Shown: positions 33,509-45,422 of the stretch, in pieces
Layout: each line of letters opens with the position of its first letter
How positions within the stretch are numbered: position 1 is the first letter of the stretch
NCBI RefSeq assembly: GCF_000687475.1
Contig: NC_057319.1
Location: 2,356,001-2,420,000 of the forward strand
From: Ustilaginoidea virens
Taxonomy: Eukaryota > Ascomycota > Sordariomycetes > Hypocreales > Clavicipitaceae
DNA: 64,000 nucleotides
Reading direction: 5' to 3'
The notes under the pieces: model-generated
The model's database searches: none
Told to the model about the DNA's origin: nothing
What the model saw: only the letters and a program-made list of their open reading frames with translations
Made by a program: the position numbers and the translations under genes

Positions 33509-36500
33509 ATGCTCTCCGCGTTTACTGCTCACCCGATAATCGAGCTTCGGCAGCGAGATAAGTCCAAGATTGAGACCATTTTAGCATACGGTAACTTTGC
33601 ACCACGCCGGTTGATTGCTCGGCTTCCGCAGACTGTACGAATTTCATGCTAAACCCTGGTCTCGCTAGGCGATCGTATTCTTGTCGGACTCAATAGCGGT
33701 GCTTTGCGCGTCTACAGGTTGAACGATTTTCCCTCAGAGGATCAAGGCGACTCGCCGCCGCCTGTCACTCAAGACACCCAAAGGGCAACTCTACCGCGAA
33801 ACAAGGATCAGTCAACCTCTCGGGCCTCGACAAAGCCAACTGATCTGCTTCGTGAAGTAGAGAGGTTCTCCACCCGGGCAATCGACCAGCTTGCCATTAT
33901 CAAAGAGGCCAATGTTATCGTATCTTTGTCGAATTACCACGTTTCTCTTCACGATCTGCAAAATTACGACCACATAGAAACCCTGAGTCGGACGAAAAAT
34001 GCTTCGTGTTTTGCCGTGACGTCGAACATCGTTAAAGATGCGGACACGGGCATTCCCGAAATCATCAGCCGGCTGGCAGTGGCTGTGAAAAGGAGGCTTC
34101 TGCTATGGAATTGGCATGAGAGCGAGCTCAGCGTTGCTGTAACCGAAGTGATGCTTTCCGAATCGATTCGGTCCATCACATGGGCCAATGCTACCAGAGT
34201 CGTCTGTGGGATGAACAGTGGCTACGTGGTGGTGGATGTGCTTACCCAGGAGATTGTCGATGTTGTGAGTCCAGGTGCTGTCGGTGTCAACGGGTCAGGG
34301 AGTCGTTTTGGTGCTGTTAGCGCGGCCGGGATGGGCTACGTGGGCTTGGGCGGTTATACTCCGAAGCCGTTGGCAACGAAGCTCTCTGATGGGGAAATCC
34401 TCCTGGCGAAGGATATCCATACCATGTTTATCGATGACAACGGCAAGCCGCTTGAGAAGAGGCAGATCCCGTGGCCTTCAGCTCCAGAGACCATCGGATA
34501 TTCGTACCCTTACATCTTGGCCCTGCAGTCCCCTTCGAAGGGCTCCTTGGAAGTTCGGAATCCGGACACGCTATCGTTGATGCAGACCATCTCACTTCCT
34601 GGCGCTGCGCAACTCCACATACCCCCGCCAACCTCCAGCTTAGCCCATGCTGGCAAGGGCTTTCATATCTCTAGTGACCGTTGCGTCTGGAAGATGGGTG
34701 CTACAGATTATGATGCCCAAATCCAGGAGCTTATCCAAACTAGCAGCTTCGATGAGGCCATCAGTGTGCTACATATGCTGGAAGATGCTCTGCTGAGGAA
34801 TAAGAAGGAGACGCTACGAGAGGTCAAGATACTCAAAGCGGAAATGCTTTTCAAAAAGAAGAAGTTCCGCCAGGCAATGGATCTGATGAATGACGATGAC
34901 GTTCAGGCTCCTCCGGAAAGAGTTTTGCGGCTATTCCCCCCAGAGATATCTGGGACGCTGTCACAATGGGCGAAACCCTCGTCACTCGATGCTGTCAGCC
35001 CAATAGCAGAAACAGGCACAGAAACAGGCACAGAAACAGGCGCAGAAACAGGCGCAGAAACAGGCGCAGAAACAACCGTAGAAATAGGCGCAGGCAGTCC
35101 CAATGCGGTTAACGGGAAGAGGTCAGGGATTCGACATGGTGCTGGCGATGTTTCATCCGTGACGAATCTCGGCGGAGGACTTGCGAAGCTATTCTTAGGA
35201 GGCGCCCATAAGAAGGCTGCCCCAGATGATTCGTTGATGACTTCTAGGAAGAACAGCACCGACCTGGACGATACGCAAGGAGCCAAGGGCTTTCAAGATG
35301 AGGAGGACAAGCCGCTGGAGGGTAAGGACCTGAAAAACTCCGTCTTGGAACTGAACAGCTATCTTGCCGGCACCAGAGCCCGCCTTCAGCGATATATAGA
35401 CCCGGTCACGGGGGAACTAAAAGACCACGGAGACAAGCAGTCGTCCATCGAAGAAGCTGCGGAACGCTTTCTGAGGACAACCAAGACAGAATCGGAACAC
35501 AAACTTGAGCAGGAGCTCCGAAACACGTTCCGTTTAGTCGACACAACTCTCTTCCGTGCCTACATGTTCTCACAGCCATCTTTGGCCGGATCCCTCTTCC
35601 GAATACCCAACTTTTGCGATGCCGATGTTGTCAACGAAGCCCTGCTAAAGCACAACAGATACACTGAGCTGATTGACTTTTTCTACGGCAAGAAGCTACA
35701 TAAGCAGGCTTTGGCTTTGCTCCATAGGTTCGGGTCACCTGCAGAACCTCACGAAGCCGCCCCGACTTTGCATGGGCCCGATCGCGCGATCCAGTACCTG
35801 AAGAACCTGCCTCCTTCTGAGATGGACCTCATTCTTGAGCAGGCAGGGTGGATGTTGAGGAGCAATCCAGCCTATGCTATGGAGATATTCACTGGAGACA
35901 CCGAGAACGCAGAAACGTTGCCGCGCGAGAGAGTCGTTGGCTTTCTGCGCGACTTGGACACAAAATTAGAGAAGCAATACCTGGAGCATGTCATCAACGA
36001 GCTGGATGATGCCACTCCTGAATTTCATATTCGCTTAGTGGAGCTATATGTCAAGACCCTGGGAGAAACAAGCAAGGGTGAGAAATGGGACGAAACCATG
36101 GCCGGATTCGTCTCTTTTCTTCGCAACTCTCGTCCAGTATACAGTCTGACGAAAGCACTCGGGATGATACCAAAGAGCGGTAAGAAGATGCCACGTTGAT
36201 AATGTGATGTGCTCGGACGGGAAAACGCTCACACATGGCAGATGCGTCGTTCTATGAGGCACAGGCTGTAATCCTGAGCAACATGGGCCAGCACAAGAAA
36301 GCATTGGAAATCTACGTGTTCAAGATGAAAGACTATCTCAAGGCTGAAGAGTATGTTTCTTTTCTCTTTTTTCTTTTTTTTGATTAAAATTTTTTTTGCC
36401 AGGTTTCAACAACTGCATCGTGATAAGTTCGGTCTAGACATTGAAGACTAAGTTTCTACAGGTACTGCAGCAGAGTGCATAAGTCGCGAAACACTGCATC

Positions 36501-37062
36501 ATCATCACCTCTGAAAACAAAGGATAGCGCGGCAGGTGACGTGGACGATCCCGAGCAATCAATTTTTCATATCTTATTGTCACTGTATCTGCACCCACCG
36601 CCTCCTCATCTGGTGCAGCTAGAGCCGGCTTTGGAGCTCCTGTCCAAGCACGGCTCTCGACTACCAGCTACTTCAACCCTGAGTCTGATCCCAGACGACC
36701 TCCCGGTCCAGTCCCTGGAATCCTACTTTTGCGGTCGCATCCGCTCAGGCAACAGCCTGGTCAATCAATTCCGTGTTGCAGCCGGGTTACGAAAGGCTGA
36801 ACAAATAGCAATGGCAGCTCGCCTGAACATTGGTGACAGTGCAGCCCATGGTCAAGGCGGGCGCAACAGACACGTCACAATCACAGACGAGCGCCACTGT
36901 TTCGCTTGTCACAAGAAACTAGGGGGAGGATTACGCATCGGAGGCAGCGTTGTCGCCGTGTTGCCAGATAACACCGTGGTACATTATGGTTGCTTGAGCA
37001 GAGCACTGAGCCAGAAAGCTGATAATTCGAAAGTCGCGGGCCTGGCCAGAGACACACTCTAG
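33509..37062 (+). CDS. VPS39: VPS39/VAM6, HOPS tethering complex subunit
   Basis: Four exons, 33509-33590, 33669-36179, 36242-36350 and 36462-37062, give 1100 residues. The first splice joins ILAYG to DRILVGLNSGALRVY, a citron-homology (CNH) propeller opening that runs to about residue 330. A repeat of ETGT/ETGA units near residue 477 marks a disordered loop. A Vps39 domain 1 region covers about 590-715 (TLFRAYMFSQPSLAGSLFRIPNFCD), followed by a helical clathrin-heavy-chain-like repeat region; the last exons give DASFYEAQAVILSNMGQHKKAL and a C-terminal zinc-finger-like CFACHKKL...HYGC near 1046-1085. VPS39 links Ypt7/Rab7 to the HOPS complex in vacuole and late endosome fusion, and in yeast takes part in vacuole-mitochondria contacts. 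Length is close to yeast Vam6. Exon 3 is short (109 nt), between introns of 62 and 111 nt. Confidence 0.9.
35006..35078 (+). repeat. 12-bp coding repeat (ETGT/ETGA) inside VPS39
   Basis: Units of GAAACAGGCRCA encode Glu-Thr-Gly-Thr/Ala repeated about five times, in frame, in the linker after the CNH domain. Confidence 0.85.
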
Positions 37063-37278
37063 CCGGAAAGACGACAGCTTGTCCACTGGCTCTGGTTTTT
37101 TTTTTTATAAGATTCGGAAGAAGAAAGTCCATCTTTGGTTTGGGGCCTTTATTGCGTGTCTTTCTGCTTCATAGCAATACCCCTCCTCGTATTTGCATTA
37201 TTTACCGATTTCATCGTCTTGGTCGTTGTCGTGCAAAGCGCATATGATACGTGGCGGGACAAGTCAAGAGAACAGCTT

Positions 37279-37584
37279 TCAATCTTCCTCTTGGGCTTCT
37301 TCGCCATAGTTCTCTTCTTCTTCGTCTTCATTGACTGCTGATTTGCCATCGGCATTGCCCGCGACCGCTCCACGAGCTTTATCTTCCTCCATTCGGGAAG
37401 ATAACTGTCTGTTTATTTCATCTCGGGCTTCGATCACCGCCTTGCCAAGGGCCTCCAGGTACTTCGTTTTGTCGGGTACTGAGCCAGTGGACGGGGTGGC
37501 GAGGCTTTTTGTAAGTTCGAAGGGAGCATTATCGGGCGACTTGTATGCTGCTGTGAAGCATTTACTCTCGGTTTTTGCAGGCAT
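37279..37584 (-). CDS. GON7: GON7-like EKC/KEOPS complex subunit
   Basis: A single exon of 101 residues starts at the ATG at 37584. The core KTKYLEALGKAVIEARDEINRQL followed by RMEEDKA and an acidic tail of Glu and Asp fits the fungal Gon7 family in length and order. Gon7 is a small, largely disordered subunit that supports Pcc1-Kae1-Bud32-Cgi121 in making N6-threonylcarbamoyl adenosine on tRNA, and was also linked to telomere and transcription phenotypes. It is convergent with VPS39, about 216 bp apart. The family is poorly conserved, so assignment rests on the helix block and tail. Confidence 0.75.
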   Translation of the reverse strand: MPAKTESKCFTAAYKSPDNAPFELTKSLATPSTGSVPDKTKYLEALGKAVIEARDEINRQLSSRMEEDKARGAVAGNADGKSAVNEDEEEENYGEEAQEED

Positions 37585-38161
37585 GGTCTGCCTGTGACTG
37601 AAGAGATGGCCTAGCGATGCCGTCGTGGTCGGTGTACGATGGATACCTGGCTTTCGAAGCTGGAATTTTGGCCGAGTTGGTTACATGCGAGGAAGGGGAC
37701 CATTGAGGGACCATGTGTGTAGGGTTTGGTAGAAGTCTGGTTAGTTGAAGATGCAGGGCCCGGGGCTTGCACAGGATTAGCGGGGTGCTGCCTTCTACGA
37801 TCCACTATATCCACTCACTGTACGGAGCAGGTCGTAGGGCACCGGAAGAGGTACATAACAACAAGTGAGGAGGGTACATAACATAGGTACCTAGATGTGG
37901 GCCCCTGTTACGAAAGGAAGCAAGTACATACATACTTGTCGATGACAACACATTGCCCTCGTTGACGACGCCTCTCATCATTTCTCACGACCTCGGCGCC
38001 TCAGACATTGCATCTTCGTTTCCGCGGCTGAGTCTCCATCACCCTTGGGCCACAATCATCCGATAGCGGCTGCTGCCTGGCCCCTGCTACGATCCGACGC
38101 CAACCATCCTCCCGCCATCCGTCCCGAGTCAACATGTAACAGAGCCGCGCATCCCGCGACA
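37585..38161. promoter_or_regulatory. Divergent promoter region between GON7 and the HbrB-like gene
   Basis: About 580 bp between two divergent starts, containing TAGGTACCTAG-type sequence near 37884. The frame of the next gene is open upstream of its ATG from 38045 but without an earlier ATG. Confidence 0.5.
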
Positions 38162-38704
38162 ATGCAAGCAGGACAGGCACCACAACCACAACCACAACCA
38201 CCACCTCCTCCTCCGCCGCCGCCGCCGCCGGTGCCGTCAACGCGACAGCAGATGCGCGCCTCGGGAAGCTTCTCCTCAAGACCAGGAGCTTCGAGCCCGC
38301 CGTTCGACCCGTCGAGAAAACCCCTGGCGCCTGCGCGGCCCCCTCCGCTGCGCGTCGACTCGTCCGCAAGCGAAGGCAGCGGCGACGCTCCGTCCTCCGT
38401 CAGCGTCCTCAGGGCCCGCCGGAGACCGGATTCACCCGCCACGCCCATCTACAACCAGTTTTCGACGGCGCACGCCCGCCTGAGCAGCTCCAGTATGCAC
38501 CAGAACACTCCGCGGCTGGCAGGCCCGAATCGCCTGGTCGCGGCTGGCCCGTCGTCGGAGCTCTTGAAGAACCATTCGAGGAAACACTCGGCTACCCCGG
38601 GCCTGTTCGACTCGACGCTTCCGTCGACGAGCACGTCCAACCTCTCCCAGGTGAGCATGTCGTCGACTGGAGCTGGGGCTGGAGCGGGCGCGGGCGCGGG
38701 CGCC

Positions 38705-38736
<32 letters not shown>

Positions 38737-40894
38737 TGCAGCATCGTCCTCGGGCACGTCTTTGCCGGCTAGCCAGATTGCCGCGCAAGCAGCTGCCGCT
38801 TCGCATCAAAACGGCTCCCACGCACGCCAGCGCTCCCAGACGGTGCCGTTCCTGAGCGAAGGAGCGGACGGTGTCCGGCGAGGCAGCGGCACCAAGTTGC
38901 CGATGAACCCCCCGATTCTGAGCCTCACCGAGGCGAGCGCGCCGCGGGAATCCGGGTTCGCGAGCGCAGGAGGCCAGCTTCACGACAAGGCGGCTGGGTC
39001 GCGCTCTTCCGCGGCAGCGACCGCCGCTGCAAACGTCGTCTTTCCCCGTTCCGGGCCCAACTCGCCGAGGGATAAATCTACGTCGCCGCAGCCGTTCCCA
39101 CCCATGCCTCCGCCGCCGGTCACCACCATCCCCGAAAAGAGCAAGGCGGAGAGGTCCAAGCACAAGCTTTTTTCTCGGCCCGGCAAGAGCAGCAGCAGCA
39201 GCAGCAGCAAGGCCGAGTCCAAGGACAAGCACACCCAAAGTCCTGGCAAGATAGGGAGCGCCCTGTCTGCGCTTCAACGGGGCAACTTCAGCACGGCCAG
39301 CCTCGTGGATCCTCCCGCAGCCTCCTCCTCCTCCTCCTCCGCCCTTTACAGCTTGAACAACTCGTCGTCGGCAACGATTCGGCCGGCCGAGACGTTTTCC
39401 GAAGAGAGGGTCAAGGAGAAGGAAAAGAAGCATCATTTCCTCTCGAGGCAGAAGCAGAAGCTCAAGGACGAGTACCATCTGCCCCTGTCGTCGGCGGCGA
39501 GCAATTCCAAGCCGACCGACCCAAACGCGCCAAGCAGTTTGTACAACTTCAACCTTCCCCCAAGCCCGGGGCCTGGAGTCCCCGCCTTTCCCAAGACGAA
39601 GAGGGACAAGAAGCTGGCCGAGCGGTCCGACAGCCGTCTCGACAGCGAGTCGACTTTCAACCTGACGGGCGATTGGTCTGCCGCCGTCGCGCTGCCTCCG
39701 CTAGCTCAGCAGCCAACGTTCTTTGACCCCGCCGATCCCGGGAGGCCCGTGACGCAGCATAACCTGAGCCCTGACGAGGCCTGGCCGTACCTAAAGTCCA
39801 AGCTCCTAGTGGTCTTCGAGGGCGAAGACCTCCGCCTGCCCGTGGAGGATTTCAACCGCGTGATGCAGACCCACATCCAGTGGTGCATTCACAAACGGAG
39901 TCCAAACGCAATGCTGGACGACCTGAGAGAGCTGTTGGCGACCGGCTTTTCCGTGCTGGATCGGACGCTTCGCCTAGCCTCGGAAGATCGCTTCATACCG
40001 ACCTTGGTCGAGCTCTGGCTCTTCACCTTTACGTCTATCCTACCCTACATGCAGTCCGTGTTCCTGCCCCTGGAGCTCGAAGTCTCTGGATGCGGAGTCA
40101 TCATGACGGCCGACCAAGCCCGGGATTTCTGGGGCGGAGTCGTTGCCGCGTCCGGGCCGTCGTTGTCGTCGTCGTCGTCGTCGTCGTCGTCGTGTTCGGA
40201 CAAGAAGCCGCCGGCAAAGGTGGCGCCAGCCGCGAGTGTGCTCGACGTGCGGCGGTTGGTCCTCACCGCGTATCGGGACATTGTCGTCCTGCCTCGCTAC
40301 GAGGTTCTCAAGACCATCTTCTCCCGGCTCTCCCTCGAGTTTCTGCCTTGGTCGTTTGCCGGCGTGGCGCTGGCGTTGCCCCCGCTGGAGCACGCCCTGT
40401 CGACGTCGCCGTCCGAGTCGCAGCCGGCGGGAGCTCGCCCGGGGACCGCCATGTCCATCGACCCTTCCTCCGTGGGGAGCTACAACTCGACGAGCACCAC
40501 CCTCTTAGGAGACGGTTCCGAAAGAGGACGCAGCCGAGCGGTCAGCAACGTCAGCTTTGGCAGTCACGGGAGCGACGGCCCCGGTTCCATCCGGCCTTAT
40601 ACCCCGTCCTCCAACCTGCCTGTTTTGAGCAGGGTCCGAGAACAGAACGTGGAAGACTCGAAGCAGGTCACGGACATGGTTGGTCGCATGTTGCAGTGCA
40701 TGAGCGTCCTGTCCAGTATTGGAGGCGTTGGAGGCGTTGGTGACGTTGACGACGAGGGCAACAAGGTGGATGAGCTGTGCAAGATGTTGAAGCTCAATTG
40801 GTTGGGACGAGGGAGGACGGGAAGGAATCGTAGGGGAATCGTAGGTGGGAGGGTGCGGCGAGAAGAGACCAGAGAAGAGATGCGTGTCGCTTGA
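38162..40894 (+). CDS. hbrB: HbrB/Bit61-like subunit of TOR complex 2
   Basis: Single exon of 910 residues from the ATG at 38162 (MQAGQAPQPQPQ). The first 530 residues are disordered, with proline runs, a 15-residue alanine run, serine runs and many Arg/Lys-Ser motifs. The HbrB-like domain covers about 535-750: DEAWPYLKSKLLVVFEGEDL, VMQTHIQWCIHKRSPNA, FTSILPYMQSVFLPLELE and a block ending LPWSFAGVALALP. It is interrupted by a poly-Ser insert (near 668-678) coded by TCG repeats. A. nidulans HbrB and yeast Bit61/Bit2 (mammalian PRR5/Protor) associate with TORC2, which controls actin, lipid and plasma-membrane signalling; hbrB mutants were found through hyperbranching. The C-terminus after residue 890 is basic and may be misread if a late intron exists. 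Confidence 0.87.
38700..38742 (+). repeat. GCG/GCC triplet run coding poly-alanine
   Basis: In-frame GCN run in the disordered N-terminal part of the HbrB-like protein. Confidence 0.8.
40163..40194 (+). repeat. TCG triplet run coding poly-serine
   Basis: A pure TCG run that splits the conserved HbrB domain after LSS. Confidence 0.8.
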
Positions 40895-43844
40895 AACTTT
40901 TCAGGACCCCGTCACGTCACGAGTCACGACAACGGGGGTGCTATACATGGATAGGAGGGAAGGACTGCACCGGCGACTTATGTCGTATTTGCAATGTAAC
41001 TACGCAGGACTATGACGACTAATGCCGTCTCTGCAACAAATAAACTAGGGAGTCAACACTTTTGCTGGAAACATGCGTGGCCATGACGATGCCGGGGGGG
41101 GGGAGGGATTTAACAATTTTTTCATTCAATATCTAGGGTCTTTCAGAAGCTACCACCTATCGAAAAGAGACGCTACGCATTGCCGATACGGGATAGCTTA
41201 ATGGATGAAGGATGATTGGAACCTGGGATACACTGTCTTGGTTTGATTAGCCGAGCTGGACATGGAAAGCAAATTCGAAGTCGAAAGTTAAAAAAAAAAA
41301 AAAAAAAAAAATCAGACATCCAAGGAAGATCATTAACCCTCATCTGTCCACAATAGGCTCTTGGGACTCGAGTGGAAACTGCGAATGAAGATGGAAATTT
41401 CATCACGATAAAAAATAATGTACAAAGAACAGGGAAATTGCTCACCATTTACGATTACCGATAGGTAACGCGGCAGTTCAGAGCTTGCGACCGAGGCCAC
41501 AGGGTTGTAAGCTACTGACACGTCAGCTTTGGAATACGATGGAAAAGCAACACGGTCATGAAAGAATCAAAGTCAGACGGTAATACTGGCATGTAACAGG
41601 CTTGAGGCCCGAACAGACTGTATTTCTTCATGGTCGATTCGGTTGGGAAAAGAAGACGTTATAAAACGATGTCATCATGCAGAGGAATTGGGGATTGAAA
41701 ATTGATCAGGCGGTGTGTTTGTAGCTTACCTCGCGTTTGAATCTGTGAGCAGTTCAATTAGCACCCTTGCATGCCTTGTTACATGCTTTGAATCAACAGT
41801 AGGCCCCTAATAGTATTTCCTCTTTTACAAGGTGGAAATAACAAACAACCAGAGTATCTGGCAGCGAGTCTTCCCGTCTGCCCGCCCGTCAATGATAGCT
41901 TGCTCAAGGCTCAAATGCGAAGGGGGAACCTTGATGAAAGGTTAAAGGCAGCTTTGCGACATGGCACGGGTGCAAAAACGAAAACCTGTGGTCGTCTCCT
42001 TTGTATTGAGGAAAGGTGTAGGGAGAAAAAATTTTGGTCTGAAACTCGTTGCAAGAACAGATATAGTAGGTCAGTGTGTAGAAAAACTTTTACGCAAACA
42101 CGCACTGTACGCGCAGCACGTGACATCTTTCGGACCATTCGCCAACGTAACGTTAGATTGGGTACTCGGTACCTTGGGAACCTGTTAGCGGCGGCACCCG
42201 AAAGCGTGGCGTCAGCGGAGGTCAGTAGGAGGGAGGAGCTTTGGCGCGCTTAACAGATTCTGCCAGTCTTCCTGACTGATTAGTAGGTATCAAATGGGCA
42301 ATACGGGATTGATTACGTCCTGGGATCGCGCTGTGCGTTTTTTTATTTTTTATTTTTTTCTTCTTCTTCGAATCGCGACTCCCTGGATGCGACGAATAGT
42401 ACGGCGGGCTCGGTAAACTTGCCTTGGCTCGTTATCCATGCCGAATCGACGCGCCGCGTGGTGGTATCGCGGTACGGAATATTGGACTTTGATACAAGGG
42501 TTGCACCTAACATGCGATACGGACAACGTCCAGCCACCAATTGGAATTACTTTCTGGCAGGCTGGATGATCCTGCGTACTGGTTAATCGCATACGTGTCC
42601 CCGCTGGCGGTGGACCCGGCCACTCGCTTGCTTCCTTGGTGCATGCTTTCCCGCTTTTTCCGTCCGTCTTGCGTGCCGAGTGGGAAGATGCTGGTGTCAT
42701 GGTGCCAAGCCAAGTCCAGGTCAATCTCAACCAGACTTTTATTGTGCATTGCCTGGGTCGGGTAGGCCATCGCCTGATCTGATACTGAGGGTCCCTTTAT
42801 TTGCCTTGGCTTGTTCGTCTCCGGTCTACCGTGCAGTCACCAGTCTACGGATCATCATCGCTGTGACTTGCTGCGATCCGCTCCCACCACCCAAGAGGTT
42901 CAGGTTTGCACCCGTTCCAACGGCAACCCACATCCACCCAACAACCGGGGAGCAGAAAGAGTTGTGCCGGCAAAATCAAGAGCCTCTCTGCCTTCTCATC
43001 GACTGTTGCCAAGCGCGCGCTCTGCACCACTGCCGCTGGGGCTCGGCTGACGCTGAAGAGGACGAGCGCAGCGCCCAGGCTGAGCACTAACCTAACCTGA
43101 CGTTGGGTCAACGGTACGGAACATCTGGTACTCTTCTCCGTACGAAGCACTGTACATGCCCGCGCTCTTGGAGGCATTTGACTTTGCCCCCTCCCGCCTT
43201 TGGCCAAAGCTCCCAGAGTCTCTCTCCTCTGACAAGTGCTGGGGGAGCCCGAACGACGACGACGATCCCCTCTCTGCTGTCTTTCCAAAACTCGACACAG
43301 CACTTTTTCTGGCGCGCAAACAGCCATCACGACTCCTATTGGCAATTCTGGGCGTCAACCCGTCGGTCTTTTTGCTCATTTTTTGGAGTGTCTCGTCCTG
43401 CTGGCTGCTGTCGCATGCCAGATCTGCCACATCGTGGCCGGCTTTTTTTTTTTTTTTTTTCTTCCCTTCTTCCCTCAGTTATTATATTTCCTTCCCTGCA
43501 CGTCCTGCCCCATCATCGTCTTGGTGCCACTGCGCTGAACACCGATAGCCTCCTTCGCCCCATCGCACCCGTCTCCGCCTCCGACAGTCGCTGCTCTCTG
43601 GACGAATCTCTACCCGGCCGCTCCGGTCACCTGTCAATAATATTCCCTCTGTGGCGCGCCGACTCGTGGTATATCTCTTCGACGCTCCGTAATCATCGCG
43701 CATCCCCGACGCCCTTTTGCCACCATACTGTCCGACTCGATACCTTGACCAAATCCAACTTGAGGCGCATGTGCGTGCGGAAGTGCACTTGATTTGCATC
43801 GTCGACATCCACGCCGTGGATAGCCGACTTTGAACAGCAAGGAA
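40895..43844. other. 2.9 kb intergenic region upstream of the PtaB-like gene
   Basis: Contains A and T runs (about 41289-41310 and 43443-43460) and CT-rich sequence from 43140 onward that probably serves as the promoter and leader of the PtaB-like gene. Several frames of 60-240 codons exist, but none has a domain or good start. Long leaders are common for fungal developmental regulators. Confidence 0.5.
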
Positions 43845-44229
43845 ATGATGGCCACTAGTATGGGCCCTAACTTCTCGGGGCATCCGGCTGGGATGGGACA
43901 TCCTGGTGTTGCCGGTCACCCTATGGGCCCCGGCATGCCTCCCAACTCTGGTCAGGGTCCAACTGGTGGTATGCCTCAGCAATTTGCTGGAGCTCACATG
44001 GGCGTTGGTCCTGGAGGACAGGTAAACCCTGCCTTGATGGGCGCGATGCCCCCAGGTGCTAATCCTCATGCTCATGCTTTGCAACACTTGAATCCCGCTC
44101 AACAGCAAATGTTCCAGCAGCAACATCAACAGCAGCTGCAGAGCCAGTGTGAGTGCCACAACAAAATCCCGCTCCTTATGTCCCGTTCCGACCAAAGTCA
44201 AGAGAGAAAAAGATGGAGAGGAAGAGAGA

Positions 44230-44264
<35 letters not shown>

Positions 44265-44644
44265 GATTAACCTGACGCGTTTTCTCGGTTAGTCAACAAT
44301 CCTAGCGCGATGGCAGCCATGCGTCAACAACAAATGCTCCAACATCAGCAACAGCAGGCCAGACAGGCTTTCATGGCTCAGCAAGCTATGCAAGCCAATA
44401 TGCAAGTCGGGGTGAATGGGGCTATACCCATGGGCATGCCACTAAGTCAGCTCAATCCTCAACAGATTCAGCAACTTAGACAAGCTGGAAGGATCGGACC
44501 TGTACGAAGCATCTTCAATTCCGAGTCGTGGGGTGATCTGTCGACTGACTCTTTTTTTGATTCTAGGGTCAACATCCAGGAGCCCAAGCCTTAATGGCCC
44601 ATCAACTGGCACTCCAGCAGCAGCAGCAGCAACAACAACAGCAA

Positions 44645-44688
<44 letters not shown>

Positions 44689-44871
44689 ACAGCAGCAGGT
44701 TGCTCAGAGTCAACCTATGCCTGGAAACCCGCTTAGTCAAGGGCAGTCCATGGGCATGAGTGCTCCGGCACTGGCGGCTCTACAACAACAACAAGCTCAA
44801 ATCGGTCAGCCACAGCAAATTCAACCTGGCCAAGGGCAAGCACAACCTCAAGCTCAGGCGGTTCAACTTGC

Positions 44872-44903
<32 letters not shown>

Positions 44904-45091
44904 CGCAACAACCCGGCCAGCAAGCTCAGCAGTCCGCTCAGCAGGGATCTCAAGCTGGCACTCCGGCTCCTAGCGGCCAACACACACCTGCGCAGACACC
45001 TGCCCCTCCGACGCCATCCCAAACGAACCAGCAAGGTAGTCAAAACGGTCCGCAACAAATGCAATCGCAGCCCCAGCAGCAGTTGCATCCC

Positions 45092-45141
<50 letters not shown>

Positions 45142-45383
45142 ACAACAACAACAGCATCCTCAACAAGCCAGTGGAGCTACGCAGCAGCAGATGAACGCCG
45201 CCGCTGCCGCCGCTGCCGCCCAGCAATTCGCCATGTCAAACAGTCTTTTCCAACAGCAGCGAAGAGAGGGTATGAAGGGGCAGTGTCTTTTAAAGTTGAT
45301 GCAATTCTCCGAGCACTTGAGTGGATATCCGGTAAGCATACTCTACTGAAAACCATTTTGTTGGCTCCGATAGCCACGGGCGC

Positions 45384-45422
<39 letters not shown>

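Noticed and set aside
38432..39478. 348-codon minus-strand frame opposite the HbrB-like gene
   Set aside because: A GC-rich antisense shadow full of Arg/Leu runs; the plus strand holds the conserved domain.
41900..42253. 117-codon plus-strand frame
   Set aside because: Basic, low-complexity translation with no domain; two other frames over the same DNA look equally open.
44780..45226. Leucine-rich minus-strand frame
   Set aside because: It is the complement of CAG/CAA repeats in the PtaB-like gene.
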